Positions 15,447 through 27,186 of a DNA stretch of 64,000 nucleotides are shown here, one piece after another. The notes under the pieces were generated by a model. The model saw only the letters and a list, made by a program, of their open reading frames with translations. It had not been told where the DNA came from and did not search any database. The position numbers were made by a program, and so were the translations under genes. The stretch's first letter is position 1. Each line of letters starts with the position of its first letter. This DNA is from Methylobacterium sp. J-026 (GTDB lineage: Bacteria; Pseudomonadota; Alphaproteobacteria; Rhizobiales; Beijerinckiaceae): positions 1 through 64,000 of the forward strand of contig NZ_JAKSYC010000034.1 of NCBI RefSeq assembly GCF_022829585.1, written 5' to 3'.

Positions 15447-17648
15447 GTGACGCTGACCGATTTTCGCTTCGAGACCGATCCCGACGGTATCGCTCTGGCG
15501 ACCTGGGATATGCCTGGCCGTTCGATGAACGTGATCACCGAAGGCGTGATGGACCAGCTGGAGCGGATCATCGCGCAGGTCGCCTCCGATCCGGCCATCA
15601 AGGGCTGTGTGATCGCCACCGGCAAGGACAACTTCTCCGGCGGCGCGGATCTCACCATGCTCCAGGGCCTCGGCCGGGCCTACGAGCAGCTCAAGGCCGA
15701 GCAGGGCGAGGAAGTAGCGATGCGCCACTTCTTCGAGGCGTCCCGGCGCCTGTCGCTGCTGTTCCGGCGGCTTGAGACCTGCGGCAAGCCCTTCGCGGCG
15801 GCGATCCAGGGCCTGTGCCTGGGCGGCGCCTTCGAGCTGGCACTCGCCTGCCATTATCGGGTCGCCTCGGATGACGGGAAGACCCGGGTCGGCCTGCCGG
15901 AGATCAAGGTCGGCCTGTTCCCGGGCGGCGGCGGCACGCAGCGGGTCGCCCGGCTGATGCAGACCGGCGACGCGTTGCAGATGTTGTTCAAGGGCGAGCA
16001 GATCCGCGCGCCCATGGCCAAGGGCATGGGACTGATCCACGCGGTGGCGCCTCAGGGCGAGATCGTCGAGCGCGCCAAGGCCTGGATCCGCGAGGGCGGC
16101 TCCGCGGTGGCGCCGTGGGACGTGCCGAAGTTCAAGGCGCCCTCCGGCAAGGTCTACTCCCCCGCCGGCATGATGATCTGGCCGCCGGCCAACGCCATCT
16201 ACCGGCGCGAGACCCACGACAATTACCCGGCCGCCAAGGCGATCCTGGCCTCCGTGTACGAGGGGCTGCAGCTGCCGATGGACCTCGCCCTGCGGGTGGA
16301 GAGCCGGTACTTCGCCCATATCCTGCGCTCGACCGAGGCGGCGGCGATGATCCGCACGCTGTTCATCTCGATGGGCGAGCTGAATAAGGGCGCCCGCCGG
16401 CCGAAGGACGTGCCGGCCACCCGTCTGAACCGGGTCGGCGTGATCGGCGCTGGGTTCATGGGTGCAGGCGTCGCCTATGTGACCGCCCAGGCGGGCATCG
16501 AGGTGGTGCTGGTCGACCAGTCGGTCGAAGCCGCCGAGAAGGGCAAGGCCTACGCCCACACGCTGATCACCGGCCAGATCAACAAGGGCCGTGCCAAGAC
16601 CGCCGACCGGGACGCGCTGCTCGGACGGATCCAGGCCACCTCGGATTACGGGGCGCTCGCCGCATGCGACCTCGTCATCGAGGCCGTCTTCGAGGATCCG
16701 AAGGTGAAGGCCGAGGTGATCCGGAAGGTCGAGGCGGTAATCCGTCCCGACGCGATCTTCGCGTCCAACACCTCGACCCTGCCGATCACGGGCCTCGCCA
16801 TGGGCGCGCAGCGGCCGGCTCAGTTCGTCGGCATCCACTTCTTCTCCCCGGTGGAGAAGATGATGCTGGTCGAGATCATCAAGGGCGAGGCCACCGGGGA
16901 CGCCGCGCTGGCCACGGCCCTTGACTACGTGCGCCTGATCAAGAAGACCCCGATCGTGGTGAACGACGCCCGCGGCTTCTTCGCCAACCGCTGCGTCGGC
17001 GCCTACATCCTCGAAGGGCACAAGATGCTCGCCGAGGGCGTGCCGCCTGCGATGATCGAGAGTGCCGGCCGCCAGGCGGGCATGCCGGTCGGGCCGCTCT
17101 CGCTCAACGACGAGGTCGCCCTCGACCTCGTGCTCAAGATCGCCAAGGCCACTGAGGCCCAGGTCGGGCAGGGTGCCGTCGACCCGGCGCAGAAGGCGAT
17201 CCTGTCCGCGATGGTCGAGACCCAGGGCCGCCTCGGCCGGAAGAACCGCAAGGGCTTCTACGACTATCCCGAGGGTGCGCCGAAGCGCCTCTGGCCCGGC
17301 CTAAAGGACCTCCAGCCGAACCGCCTCGACCCCGATGCGGTGGACTTCAACGAGCTGAAGCAGCGGCTGCTGGTGGTGCAGGCTCTGGAGGCCGCCCGCA
17401 CGGTGGGGGAGGGCGTGATCACCGACCCGCGCGAGGCCGATGTCGGCTCGATCCTCGGATTCGGCTTCGCGCCGTTCACCGGGGGGGCCCTGTCCTACAT
17501 CGACTTCATGGGCGCGGCGGCCTTCGTCGATCTGGCGCGCGGGCTCGAAGCCAAGCACGGCCCGCGGTTCCGGGTGCCCGACAACCTCGCCGCCATGGCT
17601 CAACGCGGCGGCACCTTCTACGCGGAGGCCGAGAAGCGCGCCGCCTGA
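15447..17648 (+). CDS. Fused enoyl-CoA hydratase / 3-hydroxyacyl-CoA dehydrogenase (FadB/FadJ type)
   Basis: The 733-residue multifunctional enzyme carries out the second and third steps of beta-oxidation. The N-terminal crotonase domain (about 1-200) shows NFSGGADLTML for the oxyanion hole and both catalytic glutamates in GGAFELALACHYR and GLPEIKVG. The NAD-binding domain begins near residue 330 with GVIGAGFMGAGVAYV, has the catalytic His in GIHFFSPVEKM and continues with VVNDARGFFANR. Two C-terminal helical domains follow, with NRKGFYDYPEG. I chose the GTG at 15447 because GGGAGG stands eight bases before it. The thiolase at 12688 is the likely partner. Confidence 0.92.
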   Translation: MTLTDFRFETDPDGIALATWDMPGRSMNVITEGVMDQLERIIAQVASDPAIKGCVIATGKDNFSGGADLTMLQGLGRAYEQLKAEQGEEVAMRHFFEASRRLSLLFRRLETCGKPFAAAIQGLCLGGAFELALACHYRVASDDGKTRVGLPEIKVGLFPGGGGTQRVARLMQTGDALQMLFKGEQIRAPMAKGMGLIHAVAPQGEIVERAKAWIREGGSAVAPWDVPKFKAPSGKVYSPAGMMIWPPANAIYRRETHDNYPAAKAILASVYEGLQLPMDLALRVESRYFAHILRSTEAAAMIRTLFISMGELNKGARRPKDVPATRLNRVGVIGAGFMGAGVAYVTAQAGIEVVLVDQSVEAAEKGKAYAHTLITGQINKGRAKTADRDALLGRIQATSDYGALAACDLVIEAVFEDPKVKAEVIRKVEAVIRPDAIFASNTSTLPITGLAMGAQRPAQFVGIHFFSPVEKMMLVEIIKGEATGDAALATALDYVRLIKKTPIVVNDARGFFANRCVGAYILEGHKMLAEGVPPAMIESAGRQAGMPVGPLSLNDEVALDLVLKIAKATEAQVGQGAVDPAQKAILSAMVETQGRLGRKNRKGFYDYPEGAPKRLWPGLKDLQPNRLDPDAVDFNELKQRLLVVQALEAARTVGEGVITDPREADVGSILGFGFAPFTGGALSYIDFMGAAAFVDLARGLEAKHGPRFRVPDNLAAMAQRGGTFYAEAEKRAA

Positions 17649-17650
17649 GA

Positions 17651-18595
17651 TCAGCCGGCCGGACGCCCGTGGGCGGCGTCCGGCAACCGTGACAGTTCCT
17701 CCAGAAGGACGGCGCGTGCACAGGCACCGAAGGCCCGCATCAGGCGCCCCCGCGCCCGGTCGGGCGGGAACAGCAGGGCGAATCGGACGGGCAGGGCCGG
17801 TGCGAAGGGCCGAATCGCGATCGGCGAGACCTTCGCCTCCTCGTGCGCGGCGAGCGGGTTCATCACGCTGACGCCGAGCCCGGCCGAGACCAGGGTGCAG
17901 ATCGACGCGCCGAGCCCCGCCTCGGCGGTGATCGTCAGCGCGACCCCGGCCGCATCGAACACGGCCTCGGTCCGTTCGCGCAGGGCGCTTCCAAGCGAAG
18001 AGGCGACGAAGGGTACGCCGCGCAAATCCGCAGGTCCCAGCACGGCGCGCGCCGTCAGCGGGTGGTCCTCCGGCAGGACCGCGACGCAGGCGCGCGTCTC
18101 GACATGATCGAGCCGGGCGTCCCGGGCTTCGCCGTAGAGCATCGTCAACGCGGCGTCGCAGAAGCCGGTGGCAACCCAGTTGTTCACCGTGTCGTCGTCC
18201 CCGGAATGGATCGCCACGACCACGTCCGGGTGCGCGGCGCGGAAGCGCACGACCGCTCGGGCGAGGAGGCCCCCCGCCAGCCGGGGCATCGCCGCGACCC
18301 GCAGCCGCTCGGCGCCGAAGGCGCGGATGCGTGCAGCCGCCGCCTCCAGGCTGGTGAGACCCACGAAGGCCCGCTCGACCTCGGCGTGGAAGCGGGTGCC
18401 GTCGAGGGAGGGGACCACCCGGCTGCCGCTGCGGTCGAAGAGCGGAAGGCCGGTGATCGTCTCGAGCTGGGCGATCAGCCGGCTCACCTGCGGTTGCGAA
18501 GTGTGGAGGTGCCGGCTCGCCTCGGTCATGGAGCCGGTGGCCACCACCGCCCGGAAAGCCTCGATGTGCCGGAAGGTCATGCGCCGCTCGGCCAT
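17651..18595 (-). CDS. LysR-family transcriptional regulator
   Basis: The 314-residue protein starts with a winged helix-turn-helix (MTFRHIEAFRAVVATGSMTE, then ASRHLHTSQPQVSRLIAQLE) typical of LysR regulators. The periplasmic-binding-like effector domain runs from about residue 90 to 300. It is divergent from the amino-acid binding protein gene at 18745, with a 149-bp shared upstream region, the usual layout when a LysR protein controls its neighbour. The effector is unknown. It ends two bases from the convergent FadB-like gene. An internal Met (18580) may be the true start. Confidence 0.9.
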   Translation of the reverse strand: MAERRMTFRHIEAFRAVVATGSMTEASRHLHTSQPQVSRLIAQLETITGLPLFDRSGSRVVPSLDGTRFHAEVERAFVGLTSLEAAAARIRAFGAERLRVAAMPRLAGGLLARAVVRFRAAHPDVVVAIHSGDDDTVNNWVATGFCDAALTMLYGEARDARLDHVETRACVAVLPEDHPLTARAVLGPADLRGVPFVASSLGSALRERTEAVFDAAGVALTITAEAGLGASICTLVSAGLGVSVMNPLAAHEEAKVSPIAIRPFAPALPVRFALLFPPDRARGRLMRAFGACARAVLLEELSRLPDAAHGRPAG

Positions 18596-18744
18596 ATCGG
18601 ATCCGTATGCTGGGCGGGTGAATCGGCATTGGACGCGGTCCCGCCGCCGCTCCTAGGATCAATCGGCAAAGATTCGGCGCAACGGCCCAATGACGTGCGG
18701 GTCCGGAGCATTGACGGTTCCGGGATAACGAGGGGGTTCGGATC

Positions 18745-19653
18745 GTGTCGAGGGCGCTTTCGCTTCTGGTGGCTTCGCTGTGCTGGGCCGGGCTCGCCGC
18801 CCCCGCCGCCGCCGAGGGGCGCCTCGACAAGATTCGCGCCACCGGCCAGATCAGCCTCGGCTTCCCCGACGCGTCGCCGCCCTTCGGCTTCCTCGACCAG
18901 GATGCCAAGCCGGTCGGCTATTCGCTCGAGATATGCGAGCACGTCGCGGAGAAGCTCAAGGCGGTCCTGGGCCTCCCGAAGATCGACATCCGCCACGTGC
19001 CGGTGATGTCGGCGACCCGGATCCCGCTGATCAACAACGGCACGATCGACCTCGAATGCGGCACCGCCAGCAACCTGCCGGAGCGGCACAAGCTAGTCTC
19101 ATTCGCACCAACGACCTTCGTGGCGCAGGTGGTGCTGGTCGCCAAGAAGGACGCGCCGGTCGACGTGAACGACATCGCCTCGTTCCGTGGCAAGGCCATC
19201 TCGGCGCAGGCCGGCGGCGAGACCCAGCGCGTCGCGACTCGGCTCAACGTCCAGGACAAGCTCCAAATCCAGGTGATGCCGGCCAAGGACACCGCGGAGG
19301 TGTTCCTGCTCGTGGAGACCGGCCGGGCCGCCGGCGCGATCAACGACGATGCCCTCGCGCACGCCACGGTCGCGGGCGCCAAGCGGCCGGGTGACTACAA
19401 GATCGGCACCAAGGGCTTCGAATTCGCGCCCTACGGCATTCTGGAGCCGAAGGACGACTCGGCCTTCAAGGCGGCCGTCGACAAGGCGGTGGTCGAACTG
19501 ATCCAAGACGGCACCGTGGCGCGGCTCTACACCCGGTACTTCGAGCGCCCGATCCCGCCGCGGGGCATCAACCTCGAACTGCCGATGAGCGACGTGCTGC
19601 GGCGCGCCCTGGCCAGCCCGACCGATTCCGGCGACGAGAGCGTGTATCGATAG
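18745..19653 (+). CDS. Amino-acid ABC transporter substrate-binding protein
   Basis: Residues 1-24 form a signal peptide (GTG start, MSRALSLLVASLCW, ending AAAEG). The rest fits the periplasmic family-3 binding fold: GQISLGFPDASPPFGFLDQD, GYSLEICEHVAEKLK, then TIDLECGTASNLPERH, which is close to the glutamate/aspartate binder GltI. Length (302) is normal. No permease or ATPase gene is adjacent, so it either serves a transporter elsewhere or acts in sensing. The divergent LysR gene is a likely regulator. It is followed after 16 bp by the threonine aldolase gene, which hints at amino-acid use as a common theme. Confidence 0.85.
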   Translation: MSRALSLLVASLCWAGLAAPAAAEGRLDKIRATGQISLGFPDASPPFGFLDQDAKPVGYSLEICEHVAEKLKAVLGLPKIDIRHVPVMSATRIPLINNGTIDLECGTASNLPERHKLVSFAPTTFVAQVVLVAKKDAPVDVNDIASFRGKAISAQAGGETQRVATRLNVQDKLQIQVMPAKDTAEVFLLVETGRAAGAINDDALAHATVAGAKRPGDYKIGTKGFEFAPYGILEPKDDSAFKAAVDKAVVELIQDGTVARLYTRYFERPIPPRGINLELPMSDVLRRALASPTDSGDESVYR

Positions 19654-19669
19654 GGCCGGCGAGTTCGAG

Positions 19670-20731
19670 ATGTCACACGATCTGACCCGCGAGGCCGCAG
19701 CGGCGGCTTCCGTCGACCTGCGTAGCGACACGGTCACCCGGCCCACCGAGGCGATGTATGCCCGGATGCGCACGGCGCCGCTGGGGGACGACGGGCTCGA
19801 AGGCGACCCCACCGCGCGGGACCTGGAAGAGACCGCCGCCGCGATCCTCGGCAAGGAGGCGGGCCTGTTCGTGCCGAGCTGCACCATGGCCAATCTGCTC
19901 GCGATCCTGGCGCAGGTCCGGCGCAGCGAGCAGATCCTGCTCGAGGCGCAGGCCCACATGGTCAACACCGAGCGGGGGGCGGCGACCTTCACGGGCACGT
20001 TCCTGCTCGGCCTGCCGGGGACCGACGGGGCCATGGACCTCGACCGGCTGGAAGACGCCCTCCATCCCGGCGCCAGCCCGCTCCGGACCGGCATGATCGC
20101 CCTGGAAACGTCCCACAACGCGGCCGGCGGGGCCGTGCTGCCGCTCCAGCATATGGCGGCGGTGTCCGCCCTCGCGGGGGCCCGCGGCATCCCGGTGCAT
20201 CTCGACGGGGCGCGCCTGTTCAACGCCGCGGCGTCGCTCGACGTGACCCCGGCGGAGGTCGCCGCGCCGGTCGACACGGTCTCCCTCTGCCTCTCCAAGG
20301 GCCTCAGCGCGCCGGCGGGGGCGGTTTTGGCTGGCCCCGCCCCGGTGATCGCGGAGGCGCGGCGCCTGCGGAAAATGCTCGGCGGCACCCAGCGCCAGAT
20401 CGGGATCGTCGCGGCGGCCGGCCTGGAGGCGGTGACGGTGATGGGAGCGCGGCTCGCAGAGGACCATGCGACGGCGCGCCGGCTCAGTGCCGGGCTGAAC
20501 ACGCTCGGGCCCCGCATCGTCGCGAGCATCCCGCAGACCAACATTGTCCAGGTCGATCTCACCGGGACCGGGCGCGCCAGCGCCCGCTGGATCGCCGATC
20601 TCGAAGCCGCCGGGATCCTGACGCGCCCCTTGGGGGAGCGGCGCCTGCGGCTGGTCACGCACCGGCATATCGGTGCCGGCGACGTGGACCGCGCGATCGC
20701 GGCGTTCGGAGCCTGTCTCGACGCGGCGTGA
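19670..20731 (+). CDS. ltaE: Low-specificity L-threonine aldolase
   Basis: This PLP enzyme splits threonine or allo-threonine to glycine and acetaldehyde. The 353-residue protein has the family opening VDLRSDTVTRPTEAMYARM, GDDGLEGDPTA, VHLDGARLFNA (the cofactor-contacting Asp) and SLCLSKGLSAPAGA with the PLP-binding lysine at about 210. Length is normal. It lies 16 bp downstream of the amino-acid binding protein gene and is probably co-transcribed with it. Glycine from this reaction could feed one-carbon metabolism. Confidence 0.92.
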   Translation: MSHDLTREAAAAASVDLRSDTVTRPTEAMYARMRTAPLGDDGLEGDPTARDLEETAAAILGKEAGLFVPSCTMANLLAILAQVRRSEQILLEAQAHMVNTERGAATFTGTFLLGLPGTDGAMDLDRLEDALHPGASPLRTGMIALETSHNAAGGAVLPLQHMAAVSALAGARGIPVHLDGARLFNAAASLDVTPAEVAAPVDTVSLCLSKGLSAPAGAVLAGPAPVIAEARRLRKMLGGTQRQIGIVAAAGLEAVTVMGARLAEDHATARRLSAGLNTLGPRIVASIPQTNIVQVDLTGTGRASARWIADLEAAGILTRPLGERRLRLVTHRHIGAGDVDRAIAAFGACLDAA

Positions 20732-20768
20732 CTGTCGCCGGATCCCGCGTGCCGGCGCTGGCGTCGCG

Positions 20769-21629
20769 CTACGCCACCCGCGCCCGCGCCCCGAGCATGC
20801 GGGCGAGCAGCGCCACATCGGTGGCGTTGTCGGACAGGAGGTCGGAGATGTCCCCGATCTCCAGCGCTTTCACGTGGCGGCAGCGCATCCCGAAGCGGCC
20901 GGCTCTGCAGGTGCAGCGCAGTTGCGGACCGCCCGCCCGCTCCTCCAGAACGACGTCGTACCGGTTGCCGGTCGATCCGCGCATGGCGAAGCTCAGGGCC
21001 GCGGGGGCGGCCGAAAAGGCGGCGAGGGCCCGGCCGCTGATCGCGCCCGGTATCCGATGGGGGTGGGGCGGTCCGCCGGCGACCCGGGCGATGGGCACGC
21101 CGATCGCCGCTGCGAGGCGGTGCACATCCGGCGTCTCGGTCTCGCGCATGGCGGCCAGGGCGATCGCCGCGCAGGCATAGGCATCCTCCCCGGCATCGTG
21201 ATGCTCGAAGCGGATGCCGAGGCGCCGGGCGACCTTGCCGAGGCCGCAGCCCTCCGGGGCCGGGAACACCCGGCGCGCGACCTGCACCGTGCACAGATAG
21301 GCGAGATCCGGAACCGGCAGGCCGGCCCGGGCGAGGCCGGCGCGCAGGACGCCGATGTCGAAGCTGGCATTGTGCGCCAGGATCAGCCCGCCCGCGAGGT
21401 CGTCCAGGTACGGCGCCATCGCGCCGGCGAAATCGGGCGCGTCGACGACGTTCGACGGCAGGATCCCGTGGACCCGGATGTTGCCCGGCGCGAAGCGCAT
21501 CTCCGGCGGGCGGATCAGGTGGCTCTCCCGCCGCACGATGCGGCCGTCGGCGATCCAGGCGAGTCCCACCGCGCAGGCGCTGTCGCGCCGCTCGTTGGCC
21601 GTCTCGAAGTCGAGGGCCAGGACCGTCAT
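20769..21629 (-). CDS. DEDDh exonuclease with a C-terminal SWIM-like zinc motif
   Basis: The N-terminal 160 residues form a DnaQ-type 3'-5' exonuclease domain: LALDFETA (Asp7, Glu9), HNASFDIGVL (Asp91) and HHDAGEDAYA (His144, Asp149) supply the DEDDh metal and catalytic residues. After a Pro-rich linker, residues 239-252 carry CxCx8CxH (CTCRAGRFGMRCRH), which fits a SWIM zinc finger, a DNA- or protein-binding module. This is not the usual polymerase III epsilon subunit; a repair or RNA-processing role is possible. It lies 72 bp downstream of ligA on the same strand, which fits DNA repair. Confidence 0.8.
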   Translation of the reverse strand: MTVLALDFETANERRDSACAVGLAWIADGRIVRRESHLIRPPEMRFAPGNIRVHGILPSNVVDAPDFAGAMAPYLDDLAGGLILAHNASFDIGVLRAGLARAGLPVPDLAYLCTVQVARRVFPAPEGCGLGKVARRLGIRFEHHDAGEDAYACAAIALAAMRETETPDVHRLAAAIGVPIARVAGGPPHPHRIPGAISGRALAAFSAAPAALSFAMRGSTGNRYDVVLEERAGGPQLRCTCRAGRFGMRCRHVKALEIGDISDLLSDNATDVALLARMLGARARVA

Positions 21630-21701
21630 CGCGGATCGACCGTGCCGGGTGGGAGTTCTCGGGGTGTTCTCAGGCCGGTTTAGGCCGACCGGAATCCCGC
21701 T

Positions 21702-24143
<2,442 letters not shown>

Positions 24144-24199
24144 CTAGCGCATTGGGCGCCCGGCGGGACCCGGCTGCAAGGCGGCATCCCCGGTTTCCC

Positions 24200-25495
24200 T
24201 CAATCACGGACGGCGAGCAGATCGCCGCGGCCCGCGACCCGGAAGGCGCCGAGAAAGACGATCGCCACGAAGAACGCCACCGCCGACAGCGGAAGGATCG
24301 GCGCGAGCCAGCCGGCGAGCGCGGTGCCGGCGACCGAACCCAGGTTCATCGCCGCCATGTAGACCTCGAACTGCGTGGCTGCCCCCGCGCGCCCGCGGCT
24401 GGCCTGAAGCAGGGCCGGCATCAGCGCGACGATCAGCAGGCCCGGCAGCATGTCGGTCAGTGCCAGGATCAGCGGTCCGGCCGACCCGGCGCGGCCTGCG
24501 CCGAGCAGGGCGGCGGCGGCCATGAAGGTGACGGCGCTGGCCAGCAGGAGCGCGCGCAGCGGCCGGACCGGGCCCGCCCTGTCGGACCAGATCCCCACCG
24601 CCAGCGCGCCGGCCGTGCCGCTCGCCAGCGCGAGCCCGGCCTGAATCCGTGAGAGGGCGGCCGGATCCCAGGCCTGGCGCTGGAGCAGATCCACCGAGAA
24701 GGGCAGTTCGAACAGGCCTAGCGCACCGTCGAGGCCGAAGCACAGGGCGAGGAGCCGGAGAGCCCTCGGCCGCCGGAGGCTGGCCGCGAGCCGGCGCAGG
24801 AAGCGGCGGAACGGGAGGCGTCGGGGCGCCGGTCCGCGCCGGGTCGGCGTGGCGAGGGCATCGGCCGGCGCCTCGCGGACCAGCAGCATCGGCAGGCTCG
24901 CCAGGATGGCGGCCGCGAGGAGCCAGCGCGCGCTCACGGCGAGCCCGTAGGCCGCGAGCATCCAGGCGAAGGCCGCGGCGCTGAGGCTCGTCCCGACCAC
25001 GAACCCTGCCCGCGTGCACCCGCTGACCCGGCCGAGCTCGCCCTCGGGGACGTGGTCCATTATCATCCGGTCGCAGGCGGTGTCGAGGAGGGCGGCGCAG
25101 AGGCTGTGCGCGAAGAAGATCAGGCCCAGCCACCCGATCCGATCTTCGCCGCCCCACAACAGGAGCGCCAGGGTGGCGTGGCACCCCAGGATTGCCGCGA
25201 CGGCGAAGATCCGGCGCCGGCCCATCCGGGAATCCCCGCCCCGGTCGACCACCGGACCCCACAGGAGCGGCTGGAGGGTCCAGGGCAGGCCGGCCAGGGC
25301 GAAATGGACGCCGATCTCCGCCGCCGAGACGCCCCGCGCCGTGAGATGGTTGGCCAGGGCGGTCAGCGAGAACCCGGCGATCAGCCCCTGATAGAGGTAG
25401 GTGGCGAAGAAGACACCGTAGCGGGTGCGGCGCCCTGAAAGGCTCGGCTTCTGCCGCAGGGTGCTCTCGGCACGGAGCGCGGTCTGCCCGCTCAA
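24200..25495 (-). CDS. MFS transporter, AmpG-like
   Basis: The 431-residue protein has about twelve hydrophobic segments and a basic loop in the middle (RRGPAPRRLPFRRFLRRLAA), as in major facilitator proteins. The N-terminal YGVFFATYLYQGLIAGFSLT and the GLPWTLQPLLWGPVVDR loop resemble the AmpG / acetyl-CoA transporter branch. Known members carry muropeptides or siderophores inward. The substrate here cannot be read from sequence. It is divergent from the phosphopantetheinyl transferase gene, which some bacteria keep beside siderophore genes, but no siderophore synthesis genes are present. Confidence 0.75.
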   Translation of the reverse strand: MSGQTALRAESTLRQKPSLSGRRTRYGVFFATYLYQGLIAGFSLTALANHLTARGVSAAEIGVHFALAGLPWTLQPLLWGPVVDRGGDSRMGRRRIFAVAAILGCHATLALLLWGGEDRIGWLGLIFFAHSLCAALLDTACDRMIMDHVPEGELGRVSGCTRAGFVVGTSLSAAAFAWMLAAYGLAVSARWLLAAAILASLPMLLVREAPADALATPTRRGPAPRRLPFRRFLRRLAASLRRPRALRLLALCFGLDGALGLFELPFSVDLLQRQAWDPAALSRIQAGLALASGTAGALAVGIWSDRAGPVRPLRALLLASAVTFMAAAALLGAGRAGSAGPLILALTDMLPGLLIVALMPALLQASRGRAGAATQFEVYMAAMNLGSVAGTALAGWLAPILPLSAVAFFVAIVFLGAFRVAGRGDLLAVRD

Positions 25496-25622
25496 CCGCG
25501 CCGGCCCTTGCCCACTGCGCGATGCGGCGCGATGCTCCTCATGCCGCCTTCACCGGATGCGCTCCCGTGCCCTCACGTTCCCTAGACCCTAGCCCGGGCC
25601 GACATCCGTCGCGAGGCGTCGC

Positions 25623-26315
25623 TTGAGCGCGGCGGACGTGTGGCTCGTTGACCTCGCCCTGTCGCCGAACCGGCTCGCGCGATGCGCGCACGTCCTCGAT
25701 CGACCGGAGCAGGACCGCGCCGAACGATTCCTGCGGCCGGCGGACCGGGCGCGCTTCATCGCGAGCCACGCCGCGCTCCGGCTGATCCTGGCTCAAGCGC
25801 GGGGATGCGCGCCCTCCCAGATCCGCCTGATCGCCAGACCGGGCGGCAAGCCGGAGCTGATCAGTCCGGCCGGGGGCGGCGCCGATTTCAACCTGTCGCA
25901 TTCCGGCTCCCGGGCGCTCGTCGGCCTCTGCGACGCGGCCGCGATCGGCGTCGATATCGAGGGGCTCCGGCCGATCCCGGACGCCCTGCGGATCGCGCGG
26001 GCGCATTTCGCGGCGGACGAAGCCGGCGCCCTCGCGGCCCTGCCGCCCGAGATGATCGGGCCGGCGTTCTTCGGGCTGTGGACGCGCAAGGAAGCCGTGG
26101 TGAAGGCCTTGGGCACGGGCCTGTCCGCCCCCCTCGACCGCTTCAGCGTCACCCTGCCGCCAACGCCGCCCCGCCTGCTGCGCGGGGGCGACCCCTGGAC
26201 GCTGGCGTCGGTCGAGGCAGGCCCCCTCTATGCCGCCACCGTGGCGGTGCGCGCGGTCGGCGCGACGATCCGCCATCACACGCTGCCCGCAGACTGGCCG
26301 GACCGTCTCGGCTGA
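25623..26315 (+). CDS. 4'-phosphopantetheinyl transferase (Sfp type)
   Basis: The enzyme transfers the phosphopantetheine arm from CoA to carrier proteins. The 230-residue protein has the Sfp-family motifs: FNLSHSGSRALVGL, IGVDIEGLRP (metal-binding Asp111 and Glu113) and FFGLWTRKEAVVKALGTGL with the catalytic W-x-x-KEA-x-K. The length fits the two-fold pseudo-repeat of Sfp rather than AcpS. Translation appears to begin at a TTG preceded by GCGAGG. The carrier target is unknown, as no polyketide or peptide synthetase lies in the window. Confidence 0.88.
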   Translation: MSAADVWLVDLALSPNRLARCAHVLDRPEQDRAERFLRPADRARFIASHAALRLILAQARGCAPSQIRLIARPGGKPELISPAGGGADFNLSHSGSRALVGLCDAAAIGVDIEGLRPIPDALRIARAHFAADEAGALAALPPEMIGPAFFGLWTRKEAVVKALGTGLSAPLDRFSVTLPPTPPRLLRGGDPWTLASVEAGPLYAATVAVRAVGATIRHHTLPADWPDRLG

Positions 26316-26399
26316 AAGCGGCGAGACCGCGCTTGCGGCGCGCCGAAGGCACGGCTATAAGCCCGCTCGCCGGCCTCGACAGAGATGCGGGACGGCCTT

Positions 26400-26476
26400 C
26401 GGAGTGTAGCGCAGTCTGGTAGCGCACCACGTTCGGGACGTGGGGGTCGCAGGTTCAAATCCTGCCACTCCGACCA
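26400..26476 (+). tRNA. tRNA-Pro, anticodon CGG
   Basis: The 77-base cloverleaf has acceptor arms CGGAGTG and CACTCCG, a D-arm with GTAGCGCAGTCTGGTAGCGC, an anticodon stem CCACG/CGTGG around the loop TTCGGGA (anticodon CGG), a T-arm with GGTTCAAATCC, and an encoded CCA end. The stems pair fully. The DNA after it is variable, so it may serve as an integration site, though I found no repeat of its 3' end downstream. Confidence 0.95.
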
Positions 26477-27186
26477 ATCTTTCCCGAGATTTACCATCCT
26501 CCTGGCCTATTGTCGGACCGGTGACGGGTTTACGCCGCGGTGTCGCATCGCGAGCAGCTTGATGCTTGTTGCCGTCTTCGAAACGCGTGCGGTGGTCGAC
26601 CGCGCAGACCTAAGCACGTCAGATATGACGCGACCGATCTCTGCGAACGATGGCCGTCCTCTGCCAAAACGCCAGGGCTCGACCCGCTCATAACCGTGCG
26701 CGGCTGCCCGCGCGCTCAAAGCCCCCGAGATCGGCAGTCGGGCCCGGGCGCATGAATCAATCCAGACCATGATCCCTGCGGGTCCAACCGGTGAATGGAT
26801 AGTCCCAGACGCTACCGGGACGCGCCGGGACCGTAGGCGGTAGCGCCCCGCAGCGGCCGATCGTTCACCCGCATGCTGCGCGTTCGATCCCGCAGGCTAT
26901 CGTCCCCGGTCTGACAGTCAGGGCGTGCTGCTCCGAACAGGCGGCGGTTTGCCTTGTTCGTCGGGTGTTGGAGTCGAGCATCAGGGGCACGATCCGAAGC
27001 GGGGACGCACAGCGACAGCCTGCGGCCGTGAAGTCCGTATTGCGTGTGAAGCCCTCTCAAGGCTACGGAGGCCGTGCAGTACAGTGATCGGCATGGATAT
27101 GTCCTGACGCAGATGATGGGCCAGCGCGACATAAATATGATCACTCACCGCCGCAATAGATTTCGTTTCTTGAGGGTCATAAGAGC
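26477..27186. other. Variable region between tRNA-Pro and the FkbM-type gene
   Basis: I see no supported gene. Open frames occur on both strands (for example 26507-26770 and 26812-27144 on the minus strand) but show no recognisable domain, ribosome site or codon bias. From about 27,100 the sequence becomes clearly AT-rich, marking the start of the foreign-looking segment. It may be degraded mobile DNA, but no transposase or integrase motif could be read. Confidence 0.4.

Noticed and set aside
26812..27144. Possible transposase remnant after tRNA-Pro
   Set aside because: No DDE or other transposase motif could be read in any frame and no terminal inverted repeats were found.
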